DNA of 64,000 nt, taken from Rhizobiaceae bacterium. GTDB taxonomy: Bacteria > Pseudomonadota > Alphaproteobacteria > Rhizobiales > Rhizobiaceae. Both the position numbers and the translations under genes were made by a program. Shown here in pieces: positions 8,639 through 17,455 of the stretch. Position 1 is the first letter of the stretch, and the number at the start of each line of letters is the position of its first letter. The stretch spans positions 186,001-250,000 of the forward strand of contig JAHBYW010000008.1 in the NCBI GenBank assembly GCA_019635755.1, read 5' to 3'. Under the pieces are notes generated by a model. That model saw only the letters and a program-made list of their open reading frames with translations, was not told the origin of the DNA and searched no databases.

Positions 8639-8689
8639 CCCGCGGCTCACGGCCGCTCATGGCTGTTTATGGCGCATCCGGAGGATTTG

Positions 8690-9778
8690 ATGGCGACCCT
8701 GCAGAATTTCGATGCCGAGATTGCCAAGACCAAACAGGTCGTCGAGGAGATGCGCTCCAAGATCGAGCAGTCGGGCTCCATGCTCGACAAGCTTGCGCAG
8801 ACCGACGCCAAGATCGGGTCGGCCGAGTTCGACATCGAGAACGCCCGCATCGAGGACGTGATCAAGCAGCAGAAGGTGATGGAAGGCAACATCGCCGACC
8901 TGATCATCGGCCTCGAGGACGCCACCAACGTCTTCGGAACCGAGTTCGAGTCGATGAAGAGCTTCTCCGGCTGGGAGACCTTCGTCGGCATCTTCTCGCA
9001 GCAGTCGAAGCAGCGCATGCGCACCGAGCGCGTGCGCAACATGTCGCTCGCCGGCAACCTGCAGGAGCTGCTGGCCAAGTCCGACACGATCGTCGGCATC
9101 CTCAAGGCGCAGAAGCAGGTGCTCGACGCCCGCTACAAGACCTCGGAGACCAGCCTCGCGCAGGTGATCGAGCGCCGCAAAACGACCATCGAGAACCTGA
9201 CGGCGACGCAGAAGCGCATCGAGGAACTCAACCCGCTCCTGCTCGACATCGAGAACCGGATCGCGGCCTCCACCAGCCAGACCGACCGCACGCAGCTGGA
9301 ATCCGAGCGGTCCAAGCTCGCCACCGAATACAACGAGCGGCAGGCCAAGGAGCAGGAGCTGCTGGCCGAGAGCCAGACGCTGGAGCGCTACACGTCGATG
9401 TTCCAGACCTTCGTGGATTCGCTGAACAACCAGATCGCGGCGCAGAACACGCTCATCAACAAGCTGACCATCGACACCGAACAGCGCATCGTCCTCTACA
9501 AGGCGCTGGAGGATTCGTTGAAGACCGCCGCGCAGCAGGACGTCGCCCACAAGATCAACACGCTGGGCTCCAAGGTGGACAACACTGCGGAAGAGACCAT
9601 GGCCGGCATCGGCGCCGCCGCGCAGAAGCACATCGGCGATCTGCTCGAGATGCACGAGAAGAACATGGTCGCGACGGCCGACATCCAGCGCCGCAAGAAG
9701 CTTGCCGACGAAGCCTTCGCGCGCCGCTTCGACGAGGTGCTGAAGCGCCACAACGCGGCGGACTACGTGCAGGCTTGA
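8690..9778 (+). CDS. long coiled-coil protein, first gene of the AAA+ cluster
   Basis: The 362-residue protein is almost entirely helical, rich in Glu, Lys, Gln and Leu heptads (for example EIAKTKQVVEEMRSKIEQSG and the 170-300 segment), with no signal peptide or membrane span. One interruption, FSGWETFVGIFSQQSK near residues 92-107, may be a membrane-touching or hinge element. The layout resembles TelA/toxic-anion-resistance-type coiled-coil proteins, but I see no decisive motif; similar rhizobial proteins are loosely called cell surface proteins or DUF6384. GGAGGA lies four bases before ATG 8690. It is 31 bases from the next gene, with an AAA+ ATPase downstream, which suggests a scaffold or client in a multi-protein assembly. 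Confidence 0.7.
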   Translation: MATLQNFDAEIAKTKQVVEEMRSKIEQSGSMLDKLAQTDAKIGSAEFDIENARIEDVIKQQKVMEGNIADLIIGLEDATNVFGTEFESMKSFSGWETFVGIFSQQSKQRMRTERVRNMSLAGNLQELLAKSDTIVGILKAQKQVLDARYKTSETSLAQVIERRKTTIENLTATQKRIEELNPLLLDIENRIAASTSQTDRTQLESERSKLATEYNERQAKEQELLAESQTLERYTSMFQTFVDSLNNQIAAQNTLINKLTIDTEQRIVLYKALEDSLKTAAQQDVAHKINTLGSKVDNTAEETMAGIGAAAQKHIGDLLEMHEKNMVATADIQRRKKLADEAFARRFDEVLKRHNAADYVQA

Positions 9779-9809
9779 GCGAGCGGGCCGTCCGGCGAAA
9801 GCCTTCGCG

Positions 9810-10961
9810 ATGAACGCCGCTCCCCAATCCGATCCCGCCGTCCGCTATTTCGACGCCATCGCGGCGGCGCTGGCGGGGCTGGAGATCTTCATGCGCGACG
9901 ACCGCTCGCCGCTCTACCGGCACGGCATCGTCGCCAAGATCGCCGCCGAATACATCGCCCGGCTGGAAGGGTCCTTTGCCTGCTGGCGCAACCGGCTGGG
10001 CTTCATGGACGCGTTCAAGATCCAGCGGGCCGAGAGCGGCTTCCCGGTGTTCCAGAACGTGCTGGAGCTGGAGAACGACAAGCGCAGCGCGCAGACCCGC
10101 CTGGCCAACATCCCGCCGTCCGACGAGATCCGCTCGGAGATGGCGGATTTCATCCTGCGCCACAAGGAATTCCCCTCGGCGCTGCAGAAATCCATCGCCG
10201 AGCGGCTCTACCTGGAAGCCTTGAAGGACGGCACCGTCTTCGGCCCCTTCACGCTGGCGCAGACGGCGCGCGTGTCGGTCAATCCGAAGACGTTCCGGCC
10301 GTTCTACCTGGTGCACTGGGCGAGTTTCGACGGCACCGCCAACCTGCCGCTGATCTACATGGCGACCGTCGAGGATTCGTCGGAGCGCATCGTCCGCCAA
10401 CTCGTCGGCCAGAACGGCAAGATCAAGGAGGGCGTGGAGATACCGCTGCCCGTCGACGGGCTGCTCAACCCCGAGCTCGCCCATCGTTTCGACGACTTCA
10501 CCGAGAAGAACTCGGCCTACACGCTGTCGCCGGTGACCATCGCCACGAATCTCGACAAGGACTTCGAGACGCTGCACCCCAAGCAGCTGCGGCGGCTGGT
10601 GCTCGGCCCCTTCTATTCCGCCGGCATCACGGAGAACAATTCGACGGTCACCGAGGTGCTGTCCAAGGTGCGGCGGCCCGAGAACGCCTGGCTGCTCACC
10701 TGGACCATCCAGGAGGTCTACTCCAAGGGCGAGAAGGCGGGCCGCAAGGGCCTTTTCTCGAGCGAGAAGACGACGCAGGAGTTCTTCATCAACACCGACG
10801 ACCTCGAAGCGGCGCGCCAGGGCGTGTCGAGCTACGAGAAGCACGCGCTGATCCCGCACGAGGCGTACCAGGCGCTCTACGCTGCCGGCGAGGCACAGAA
10901 GATTTTCGCCGGTTACAAGGTGCATATCCTGTCCAAGGGGCAGGTGATAAGCGATGTTTGA
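9810..10961 (+). CDS. unknown 383-residue protein of the AAA+ cluster
   Basis: I do not recognise a domain. The N-terminal ~120 residues are helical (YFDAIAAALAGLEIFMRDD, EYIARLEGSFACWRNRL). The remainder looks mixed alpha/beta, with conserved-looking tryptophans (VHWASFDG, AWLLTWTIQEVYSKGEK) and a closing HILSKGQVISDV. No signal peptide or membrane segment is evident. It follows the coiled-coil gene after 31 bases and its last eight bases overlap the start of the fic gene, so the three are probably co-transcribed. A partner protein of the ATPase is a reasonable guess, nothing more. Confidence 0.65.
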   Translation: MNAAPQSDPAVRYFDAIAAALAGLEIFMRDDRSPLYRHGIVAKIAAEYIARLEGSFACWRNRLGFMDAFKIQRAESGFPVFQNVLELENDKRSAQTRLANIPPSDEIRSEMADFILRHKEFPSALQKSIAERLYLEALKDGTVFGPFTLAQTARVSVNPKTFRPFYLVHWASFDGTANLPLIYMATVEDSSERIVRQLVGQNGKIKEGVEIPLPVDGLLNPELAHRFDDFTEKNSAYTLSPVTIATNLDKDFETLHPKQLRRLVLGPFYSAGITENNSTVTEVLSKVRRPENAWLLTWTIQEVYSKGEKAGRKGLFSSEKTTQEFFINTDDLEAARQGVSSYEKHALIPHEAYQALYAAGEAQKIFAGYKVHILSKGQVISDV

Positions 10962-11751
10962 GATTGGCGAACAGGAGGTGGCCTGGTTCCCGGTCAACGT
11001 CATGACCCCAGCGACTCTGCTCTCAAAGAAACTCGAGCTCGAAGATCTCCGGCGCAGAGCTCGTCCCGACGCGCTCGCTGGCCTCGATCACAGCCAGCGC
11101 ATCGATATCACGTTCACATCCAATGCGATCGAGGGCAACACACTCACCGCCGGCGAGACCGCCCTGGTTCTTGAGAAGGGCATCACGGTCGGCGGAAAGC
11201 CGCTGAAGGACCATCTGGAGGCGATTGACCACGGCCGCGCCTTGGACTGGATACTCGACGTTGCTGCAGGTCAGGGGACGCCCATTACCGAGGCGGATAT
11301 CCGGAGCCTGCACGGGCTGGTGGTCGCCCAGTCTAAGCCAGATATTGCTGGCCGGTATGCCGATCGCGCCCGCTTCGTGAACACCGATGCGGGTCTTCAT
11401 CATTTTCCGACACCGGTGATGGTGCCGTCGCTCATGAGAGATTTCTGCGTCTGGCTGCGCAGTGCCGCCGGAACGTCGGAGACCGCGTTCGAAGCCCATC
11501 GCAGGCTCGTTGCCATCCATCCTTTCAACGACGGAAACGGCCGCACGGCGCGGCTGCTTATGAATCTGATCCTGGCTCGCGCCGGGTTTCCGCCCATAGC
11601 GATCCGGCCCGAAGACCGGCCGGCTTATATCGCCGCGCTGGAGACGATCGAACGCGGCGGCGATCCCAGTGATTTCGACGCGCTGATGACACGGCGGCTG
11701 GATCAGACGCTCGACCTCTACATCGGCGCAGCAAGGCAAGCACTGCGTTGA
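10954..11751 (+). CDS. Fic-domain protein (probable AMP transferase) with built-in inhibitory helix
   Basis: This 265-residue protein has the Fic active loop HPFNDGNGRTAR at 189-200, with the catalytic His189 and the phosphate-binding loop intact. Residues 56-61 read SNAIEG, matching the (S/T)xxxE(G/N) inhibitory motif placed N-terminal to the Fic core, so this is a class II, self-inhibited enzyme; E60 should block the ATP gamma-phosphate site. Such enzymes usually AMPylate a protein hydroxyl. The start overlaps the preceding gene by eight bases. Base composition looks slightly less GC-rich than the neighbours, suggesting a later arrival. The target is unknown; the flanking cluster proteins are candidates only by position. 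Confidence 0.9.
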   Translation: MFEIGEQEVAWFPVNVMTPATLLSKKLELEDLRRRARPDALAGLDHSQRIDITFTSNAIEGNTLTAGETALVLEKGITVGGKPLKDHLEAIDHGRALDWILDVAAGQGTPITEADIRSLHGLVVAQSKPDIAGRYADRARFVNTDAGLHHFPTPVMVPSLMRDFCVWLRSAAGTSETAFEAHRRLVAIHPFNDGNGRTARLLMNLILARAGFPPIAIRPEDRPAYIAALETIERGGDPSDFDALMTRRLDQTLDLYIGAARQALR

Positions 11752-11794
11752 CCGTCTGATCCGATCTTAGACCTGAAAACGCTCCGAGGATTTC

Positions 11795-13708
11795 ATGGAC
11801 ACCGGCCTGACGACGATTGCCGAAGCCGACATCGAGAAGCACCGCCCGACCGCGCAGTCGATGATCACCCGGGTGATCGTGCTGGAAGACTCCAAGGGCA
11901 TGTCCAACACGGCGCTGGCGGGCACCAACCGGCGCTTCGTCTCGACGGTTGCCACCGGGTCGGTGCGCAAGACGCGCGAGGTGGAACTGACCAAGACCGT
12001 CATGTCGGTCAAGGCCGACGACCAGCTCATGGGCATCGGCCAGCACACGCTGCTGTTTCGCGCGCGGCGCGGGCTGGCCGTGGCGCTGGCCGTCGCCGAC
12101 GTGTTCGCGCGGTCCACCGACCTCGAAAGCCTGCAGGCGAAGAATGCGCGCGCGCCGCTTGAGGGCGACGAGGCGAGCGGCTTCAAGAAGCTGCTCTCGG
12201 CCTCGGCCTACGTCGCGGCCTTCAGCTTTGCGTCCTACCTGATGCAGCTCATCGATTCCGATGGCGAGGCGCCGAACGACATCGCGGAGCCGGACTTCCT
12301 GTTCGACACCGCGCAGGACGCGCTGAAGTCCATCGTCGCCGGCCTCGATGCCGCGATCGCCGGCGCCAAGGACGATGCCGAGCTGATGCGGCGCGCCGAC
12401 ACCTATGCGCGCGTCGTCATCGACGGCCTGCTATCGCGCAAGGGCCGTTTCGACGGGCTCGGCGCCTTCGAGAGCACGCATATCCGCATCGAATCCGACG
12501 ATTTCACCCTCGACGGCTTCGACGTCGCGCCCGGCAAGGGCAAGGCGAAGGCGCTGGTGATGACCTTCAAGAAGCCCGAGGAGGTCGTCGGCAACCACAT
12601 CGCGAAGTATCAGTCGGTCAAGCTCGCCAAGATGCTGATGGCCTACGACTTCGACAAGCAGATGAACCCGTTCGTCGAGCTCGGCGGCTTCCTCTTCACC
12701 TTCATCGGCGACGGCGCGCCCGGCACCGGAAAGACGACGCTGATCCAGATGATCGCCGGCCTGGTCAACGACTACTGCCAGGTGGCCGGCTATCCCTTCC
12801 ACTACGAGAATTTCGGCGTCGACCAGATCTCGTCCTACCAGGGAAAGTCCGGCCAGAACTGCAAGGCCTTCATCGACGCGGTGCTCAACCCGCGCGCCAT
12901 CGCCTTCGGCACCATCGACGACATCGACCAGGTGGCGGCCAAGCGCTCCGATGACCGCGCCTCGGCCGGCCAGCACGAGATCACCGGCGTGCTGATGTCC
13001 GCCTTCTCCGGCGCGATGACCGTGGTACGCGGCAACTGCTCCTTCGGCATGTTCTCCAACTATCCGGAGAACGTCGACGATGCGCTGCGCCAGCGCGCCG
13101 GCGCCCGCTGGCTGGTCGACGGGCCGCAGACGCGCGACGACTACATCGACATCTTCGTGCTGCTCGCCGGCAAGAACCACAAGATCGAACTCGGCGACCA
13201 CAAGCTTTATGCCGCTCAGGAAATTCAGCGCGCGGTCAGCACGGCATATGAGAGCCATGCCAAGCCGCAGGAAATCGGGCTGGAGAAGGTCTACGAACGC
13301 TTCGTCAGCGAGAACGGCCAGCCGAAGACGATGTCCGACATCGGCACCTATCTCCACATGATCAAGGAAGCCGAGCCGCGCTTCACCGGCCGCGCGATCA
13401 AGAACGTCACCGACGCGATCAAGATGCGCGCCATGGACATCGAGCTGCCGGACGAGTGGTTCGAGAAGCCCGAGACGTTCATGCACAAGAGCTACGACGA
13501 CAAGAAGGCGATGGTCTCGGAGCTGCGCAAGCCGTTCACCATGGACATGGTCATGCAGGAGACCAACCGCTACGCCGATTCCGAGTTCCGCTACTCCGAC
13601 CGCGCCGACGATTCGACGGTGTCGAAGATGCTCCGCGACGCGCGGCTGCGCGAGCGCGCTCAGCGGGAGATGGAAGAGCTGAAGGCCAAGGGCCACTGGA
13701 ATGCATAA
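11795..13708 (+). CDS. AAA+ ATPase, core of the conserved cluster
   Basis: The 637-residue cytosolic protein has a ~290-residue N-terminal region with no recognised fold, then an AAA+ module with Walker A GAPGTGKTT (307-315), Walker B AIAFGTIDDID (368-378) and a plausible arginine-finger segment DALRQRAGARW. The N-terminal region probably selects the client. The C-terminal ~150 residues are charged and helical, ending LRERAQREMEELKAKGHW. It is the only energy-using member of the cluster. The VapBC operator lies between it and the next genes, so the downstream cluster genes may now depend on read-through. Confidence 0.85.
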   Translation: MDTGLTTIAEADIEKHRPTAQSMITRVIVLEDSKGMSNTALAGTNRRFVSTVATGSVRKTREVELTKTVMSVKADDQLMGIGQHTLLFRARRGLAVALAVADVFARSTDLESLQAKNARAPLEGDEASGFKKLLSASAYVAAFSFASYLMQLIDSDGEAPNDIAEPDFLFDTAQDALKSIVAGLDAAIAGAKDDAELMRRADTYARVVIDGLLSRKGRFDGLGAFESTHIRIESDDFTLDGFDVAPGKGKAKALVMTFKKPEEVVGNHIAKYQSVKLAKMLMAYDFDKQMNPFVELGGFLFTFIGDGAPGTGKTTLIQMIAGLVNDYCQVAGYPFHYENFGVDQISSYQGKSGQNCKAFIDAVLNPRAIAFGTIDDIDQVAAKRSDDRASAGQHEITGVLMSAFSGAMTVVRGNCSFGMFSNYPENVDDALRQRAGARWLVDGPQTRDDYIDIFVLLAGKNHKIELGDHKLYAAQEIQRAVSTAYESHAKPQEIGLEKVYERFVSENGQPKTMSDIGTYLHMIKEAEPRFTGRAIKNVTDAIKMRAMDIELPDEWFEKPETFMHKSYDDKKAMVSELRKPFTMDMVMQETNRYADSEFRYSDRADDSTVSKMLRDARLRERAQREMEELKAKGHWNA

Positions 13709-13741
13709 GTCCGCATTTGACGGAAGCGGCGGCTTAGAATA

Positions 13742-13759
13742 AGCTAAGCTAGCTTAGCT
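13742..13759. promoter_or_regulatory. 18-bp perfect palindrome, probable Phd/VapC operator
   Basis: AGCTAAGCTAGCTTAGCT is perfectly self-complementary. It lies 17 bases before the antitoxin GTG and 33 bases after the AAA+ stop. Antitoxins of the Phd fold repress their own promoters through such dyads, so this is the likely binding site. Confidence 0.75.
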
Positions 13760-13776
13760 AGAAGCGGGGAAGTGCT

Positions 13777-14025
13777 GTGGAAGTCGGAACCTTCGAGGCA
13801 AAAAATCGCCTCAGCGCACTCCTGGACCTTGTCGAGGCGGGTGAAGAGGTGACGATCACCCGCAACGGCAAGCCGGTTGCGCAACTGGTGAAGCCTCGGC
13901 AGTCTCGCGACGTCGAGGCCGCCCAGAAGGCCGTGCGTGACATTCTTGAAATGCGGAAGGAAGTTAAGCCCGATCCGGAGGGGCTGACGATCCGGGACTA
14001 TATCGAAATGGGGCGGCGTTATTGA
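13777..14025 (+). CDS. Phd/YefM-fold antitoxin
   Basis: The 82-residue product opens with VGTFEAKNRLSALLDLVEAG and continues GEEVTITRNGKPVAQLVKPR, the classic Phd/YefM DNA-binding fold; the C-terminal ~35 residues (VEAAQKAVRDILEMRKEVKP and on) would be the toxin-neutralising tail. The start is GTG. Its stop overlaps the toxin start (ATTGAG), so antitoxin and toxin are translationally coupled. The pair is less GC-rich than the surrounding cluster, pointing to insertion between the AAA+ gene and the 428-residue gene. Confidence 0.88.
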   Translation: MEVGTFEAKNRLSALLDLVEAGEEVTITRNGKPVAQLVKPRQSRDVEAAQKAVRDILEMRKEVKPDPEGLTIRDYIEMGRRY

Positions 14026-14441
14026 GCGTCGTTCTCGACTGTTCCGTTGCCTTGAACTGGATCATGCCCGACGAGAACGATCCAAGGGCGGCTGCACTGT
14101 TGGAACGGGTTGCAGTGACGGGAGCCGTCGTTCCGCCCTTGTTCAGGCTTGAGGTCGGCAACGCACTTCTATTGGCTGTCAGAAGAAAGCGGATAACCGA
14201 GGACTTTCGGAGCCGGGCCTTCGCAAAACTCGGCAACCTTCCGCTGGAACAGGATCGAGAAGGGGAGCAGTTCACCTGGACACATTGTGTCGATCTGGCG
14301 GCGAGTCATGATCTGACGCTGTACGACGCCAGCTATCTGGAGGTCTCGACGCGGCTCAGATTGCCCCTGGCGACCTTTGACGAGCATCTCGCCCAAGCTG
14401 CCAGGCGGTTTGGAATGCCAAACCCCTGGACGGATGTTTAG
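14022..14441 (+). CDS. vapC: VapC-type PIN-domain ribonuclease toxin
   Basis: This 139-residue PIN-domain protein has the four acidic metal ligands at D6 (VVLDCSVAL), E44 (RLEVGNAL), D102 (LYDASYLE) and D120 (TFDEHL), so the active site looks complete. VapC toxins cut tRNA or rRNA; the target here is unknown. It starts at TTG overlapping the antitoxin stop and ends 14 bases before the next cluster gene, a tight fit that preserves the downstream gene. Confidence 0.9.
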   Translation: MSVVLDCSVALNWIMPDENDPRAAALLERVAVTGAVVPPLFRLEVGNALLLAVRRKRITEDFRSRAFAKLGNLPLEQDREGEQFTWTHCVDLAASHDLTLYDASYLEVSTRLRLPLATFDEHLAQAARRFGMPNPWTDV

Positions 14442-14455
14442 GACATAGCCGGTTC

Positions 14456-15742
14456 ATGGATCTCCTCCGCGAAAATGCCCTGATCTTCGGACGGCTGCTG
14501 CCGGTCGAGGAGCCGCATCTGGTCGATCGCTACAACAAGGCGCTGAAGGCGTTCGGGCTGCAGCCGACACAGCAGAAGTTCTTCGAGATCGACCGCACCG
14601 GGTTCTCGCCGCAGATCGCCGAGGAACTTGGCGATCCGCTCTATCTCGACCCGAACGAGGTCAATCGCCGCTTCATCATCCTGACGCCGGCGCAGCAGGA
14701 CCTGCCGGTCGTGCACACGGCCTTCTCCAACACGTCGCAGCTCGTCTACGAATTCTTCGAGAAGAATCGGCGCGCCATCGACGCGCTGACCATCAAGGAC
14801 GTCATCTACGGCGAGATCGAGGATTCGGTCGCCAAGGTCGAGGACATCGAGGATCTGCTGTCGATCAATCAGGTCGAGTTCCGCGTGCTGTCGGCCGAAG
14901 ACGTGCTCGGCAAGGCGGCCGAACTCGGCAAGCTGGTCGACCGGCTGAAGCAGGAACCCAACGCGTGGCGCGACGACGCGCTGCTGAACCAGATGGTCGA
15001 GCTGGCGAAGGTGTGCGGCGACATCCGCGAGAACGCGCTGGTGCCGGATCAGGTCATCTTCCGGCACAACGCATTCTGGACCAGCCATTTCGGCGGCATC
15101 TACGTGTTCGTCGATCCCGAGATGACGACGGTGATCAGCGACCCGGCCGCGCCCGGCTTCCGCCGCTCGCGCCCGTGGCAGGTGAGCTACCTGTCGATCC
15201 GCGACGCCGACCGGGTGTTCCGTTTCCTCGCCTCGTCCGGCCGCCTCGACCTGCCGCGCGGCTCGTGGGTCGAACGCTCCGGCTACCTGGAACATCGTGC
15301 CGAGATGGCGGTGCGCGACCTGATCCACAGGGTGGAGCCGGCGACGGACCTCAACGCCGCCGACAAGGTCTGGCTGCAGACCTGGATCGCGCGCAATGCG
15401 GACATGATCAACAAGGAAGGCACGTTCCCCTTCCTCAACGCCGCCAAGCGCGAGATCGCGCAACTCGGCCAGCTGCGGCTGGAAGAAGTATTTCCGCTCC
15501 ACCGCTTCCTCGTGGTGCGCGCCAAGCCCGACCATCCGGACGCCTGGCTGGTCAACCGGCTCATCTCGGATTTCGTCCCGTCGGACTTCGTGTCGCGCTA
15601 CATCTTCAACAAACAGGGCTTCTACCGGGATTACGAGGGCTTTCCCGACAACTGGCGCAGCCATGTTGTGGAGATCCTGAAATCCTCCTATCTCAAGGAT
15701 GAGGCAGGGTTCCGGGAACGGCTCTACGGACTGACCGACTAG
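14456..15742 (+). CDS. unknown 428-residue protein of the AAA+ cluster (DUF6638-like, name tentative)
   Basis: The protein is cytosolic by sequence: no signal peptide and no membrane span. Segments such as LIFGRLLPVEEPHLVDRYNK, FRHNAFWTSHFGGIYVFVDP and FNKQGFYRDYEGFPDNWRSH look like conserved structural blocks, but no catalytic motif is recognisable. I recall similar rhizobial proteins as DUF6638, beside DUF2333 and an AAA+ ATPase, from memory only. It follows VapC by 14 bases and precedes the DUF2333 gene by 81 bases, in the same orientation. Confidence 0.68.
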   Translation: MDLLRENALIFGRLLPVEEPHLVDRYNKALKAFGLQPTQQKFFEIDRTGFSPQIAEELGDPLYLDPNEVNRRFIILTPAQQDLPVVHTAFSNTSQLVYEFFEKNRRAIDALTIKDVIYGEIEDSVAKVEDIEDLLSINQVEFRVLSAEDVLGKAAELGKLVDRLKQEPNAWRDDALLNQMVELAKVCGDIRENALVPDQVIFRHNAFWTSHFGGIYVFVDPEMTTVISDPAAPGFRRSRPWQVSYLSIRDADRVFRFLASSGRLDLPRGSWVERSGYLEHRAEMAVRDLIHRVEPATDLNAADKVWLQTWIARNADMINKEGTFPFLNAAKREIAQLGQLRLEEVFPLHRFLVVRAKPDHPDAWLVNRLISDFVPSDFVSRYIFNKQGFYRDYEGFPDNWRSHVVEILKSSYLKDEAGFRERLYGLTD

Positions 15743-15823
15743 GTTTCGGCGGATGTCTGCCGGCACAGGCGGGCAGTCCCCGGACCCAGGTTCCAGCGGC
15801 CACCGGCCGATCGAGGGTGTTTC

Positions 15824-16936
15824 ATGCTTGATCCCATCGTCAACTTCTTCACGCGCGTCTTCCAGTGGATCGGCCGCGGACTGGGCCTCGTGGTGGGCGT
15901 GATCCTCTGGCCGTTCATGTGGGCCGGCCGCTGGTACACGCATCGCGGCTGGATCCTGAAGACGGTGGTCGGCGCCTTCGTGGTCGGCCTGGTTGTGCTC
16001 TACGCCATCTTCTTCTGGAACACGCAGCGCTGGACGAACTTCAATCCGGCCTATGCCGACGCCTATACGTTCGGGCCACCGGCCGGCAACGCCGAGCAGG
16101 TCACCGACGAGGGGCAGGAAGGGCAGGTCAAGACCTGCACGACCTCGGGGATCGTCGCCGTCACCGGCGATCTGATCGACTTCGACGTCAACCAGAACTC
16201 ATGGATATCGTCGACGATTCTCTACAAGCTCGGCTTCTTCGGCGTCGACTGGGACCACACGCCGTTCATGGACAACAAGGCCTCGTTCCAACGCGGCGTG
16301 CATCAGTCCATCCGCCGCACCGCCGTGGAACTCGTCGACACGCTGGGCCGCGTGCGCGGAACGAGCCAGATCGACCAGAACCTGCAGGACGCGCGCGGCG
16401 CGGTCGAGTTCGACGAGGAGACCTGGTACTTCGGGCTGCGCCCGTTCGGGCCGAAGACCCCGACGCCGAGCTTCTACCGCACCGCGGTCACGTCGCTGAA
16501 GGCGTTCAACGACCGGCTGCTGAAATGCGAGGTCGTGTTCAACGCGCGCGCCGACAATCTCGCCCGTTTCGTCGACCGCATCGCCAGCGACCTCGGTTCG
16601 ACGGCCGACATCCTCAGCCGCCAGGCGCAGACCCAGGCATGGATCGATACACGTGCGGACGACCGCTTCTGGTTCGCCTACGGCCAGCTCTACGGCTACT
16701 ACGGGATCCTCAAGGCGACGCGCGCCGATTTCGAGGGCGTGATCGCCACGCGCGGGCTCGGCCCGCTCTGGGATCGGCTGGAGCAGCAGTTCCAGAGCGC
16801 GCTCGCCATCCAGCCGACGATCGTCTTCAACAGCAGCGAGGACGGCATGTTCGCCACGCACCTGACGACGATGGGCTTCTACGTGCTGTCGGTGCGCACG
16901 AACCTCGTCGAGATCCGGCAGGTGCTGGATCGGTAG
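15824..16936 (+). CDS. DUF2333 family membrane-anchored protein
   Basis: The 370-residue protein starts with an amphipathic, aromatic N-terminus (VNFFTRVFQWIGRGLGLVVG, PFMWAGRWYTH) and one strong membrane helix around residues 47-65 (VVGAFVVGLVVLYAIFF). The large remainder is probably periplasmic and contains NQNSWISSTILYKLGFFGVDWDH and an aromatic-rich FWFAYGQLYGYYGILKATR block, matching DUF2333. Function is unknown. As the only membrane protein of the cluster it may anchor the ATPase and coiled-coil partners at the inner membrane. An ATG after AGGGTG marks the start. Confidence 0.8.
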   Translation: MLDPIVNFFTRVFQWIGRGLGLVVGVILWPFMWAGRWYTHRGWILKTVVGAFVVGLVVLYAIFFWNTQRWTNFNPAYADAYTFGPPAGNAEQVTDEGQEGQVKTCTTSGIVAVTGDLIDFDVNQNSWISSTILYKLGFFGVDWDHTPFMDNKASFQRGVHQSIRRTAVELVDTLGRVRGTSQIDQNLQDARGAVEFDEETWYFGLRPFGPKTPTPSFYRTAVTSLKAFNDRLLKCEVVFNARADNLARFVDRIASDLGSTADILSRQAQTQAWIDTRADDRFWFAYGQLYGYYGILKATRADFEGVIATRGLGPLWDRLEQQFQSALAIQPTIVFNSSEDGMFATHLTTMGFYVLSVRTNLVEIRQVLDR

Positions 16937-16945
16937 GGCGGGGCA

Positions 16946-17455
16946 TCAACGCGGCGCGAATACTACCAGCGATAGAAATGCTCTTCGTCGTGCTCGATGC
17001 GCGGCGGAAAAGCGGCCGATAGCAGCTCGGCTCGTGCTCACGGCGAGAACCGCATCGGACAAGCGAACGCTGAAGAGCGGGTCGTAGTCTGCCGAGTGCC
17101 GTCGTTCCTGAAGATCGACTACTGCAGTCGCCACCGCGACGACGTCGGGGCCAAAGCCACCTGTGGGAACATACCTTGCATATCGCGCGGGCGGATTCGG
17201 CTTCTTAACATCCTCGCAAAGCTCTCGAAGCCCTCGATGGGCAATGCTGCGATACAGGAGTTCGTAGCGGGTTGTTTGCCGGTGGACTTGACCAACAAAG
17301 TCGTCAGCAGCGCCGATCAGAATCGTGTGAAAGAGGGCGTAGTAGGCGGTCGATATAGCCCGTCGCAAATCAGTTTGCCGAGGCGCGCCCGCGGGCGGGG
17401 CTGCCACCAGCCCATCAGCTTGGTTGAGCAAATGCTCCGGGTTAATTACCGGCAT
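16946..17455 (-). CDS. HEPN-like protein (UPF0332-type helical bundle)
   Basis: The 169-residue protein has the HEPN-style helix RRAISTAYYALFHTIL near residues 31-46 and a later RRHSADYDP segment, both typical of small HEPN nucleotide- or RNA-related proteins. A clear Rx4-6H ribonuclease motif is not visible, so activity is uncertain. Its first 14 bases overlap the end of the upstream gene on the same strand, giving a two-gene unit. Local GC is lower than in the surrounding genes, consistent with an acquired cassette between the AAA+ cluster and fhs. It could be one half of a toxin-antitoxin-like pair. Confidence 0.6.
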   Translation of the reverse strand: MPVINPEHLLNQADGLVAAPPAGAPRQTDLRRAISTAYYALFHTILIGAADDFVGQVHRQTTRYELLYRSIAHRGLRELCEDVKKPNPPARYARYVPTGGFGPDVVAVATAVVDLQERRHSADYDPLFSVRLSDAVLAVSTSRAAIGRFSAAHRARRRAFLSLVVFAPR

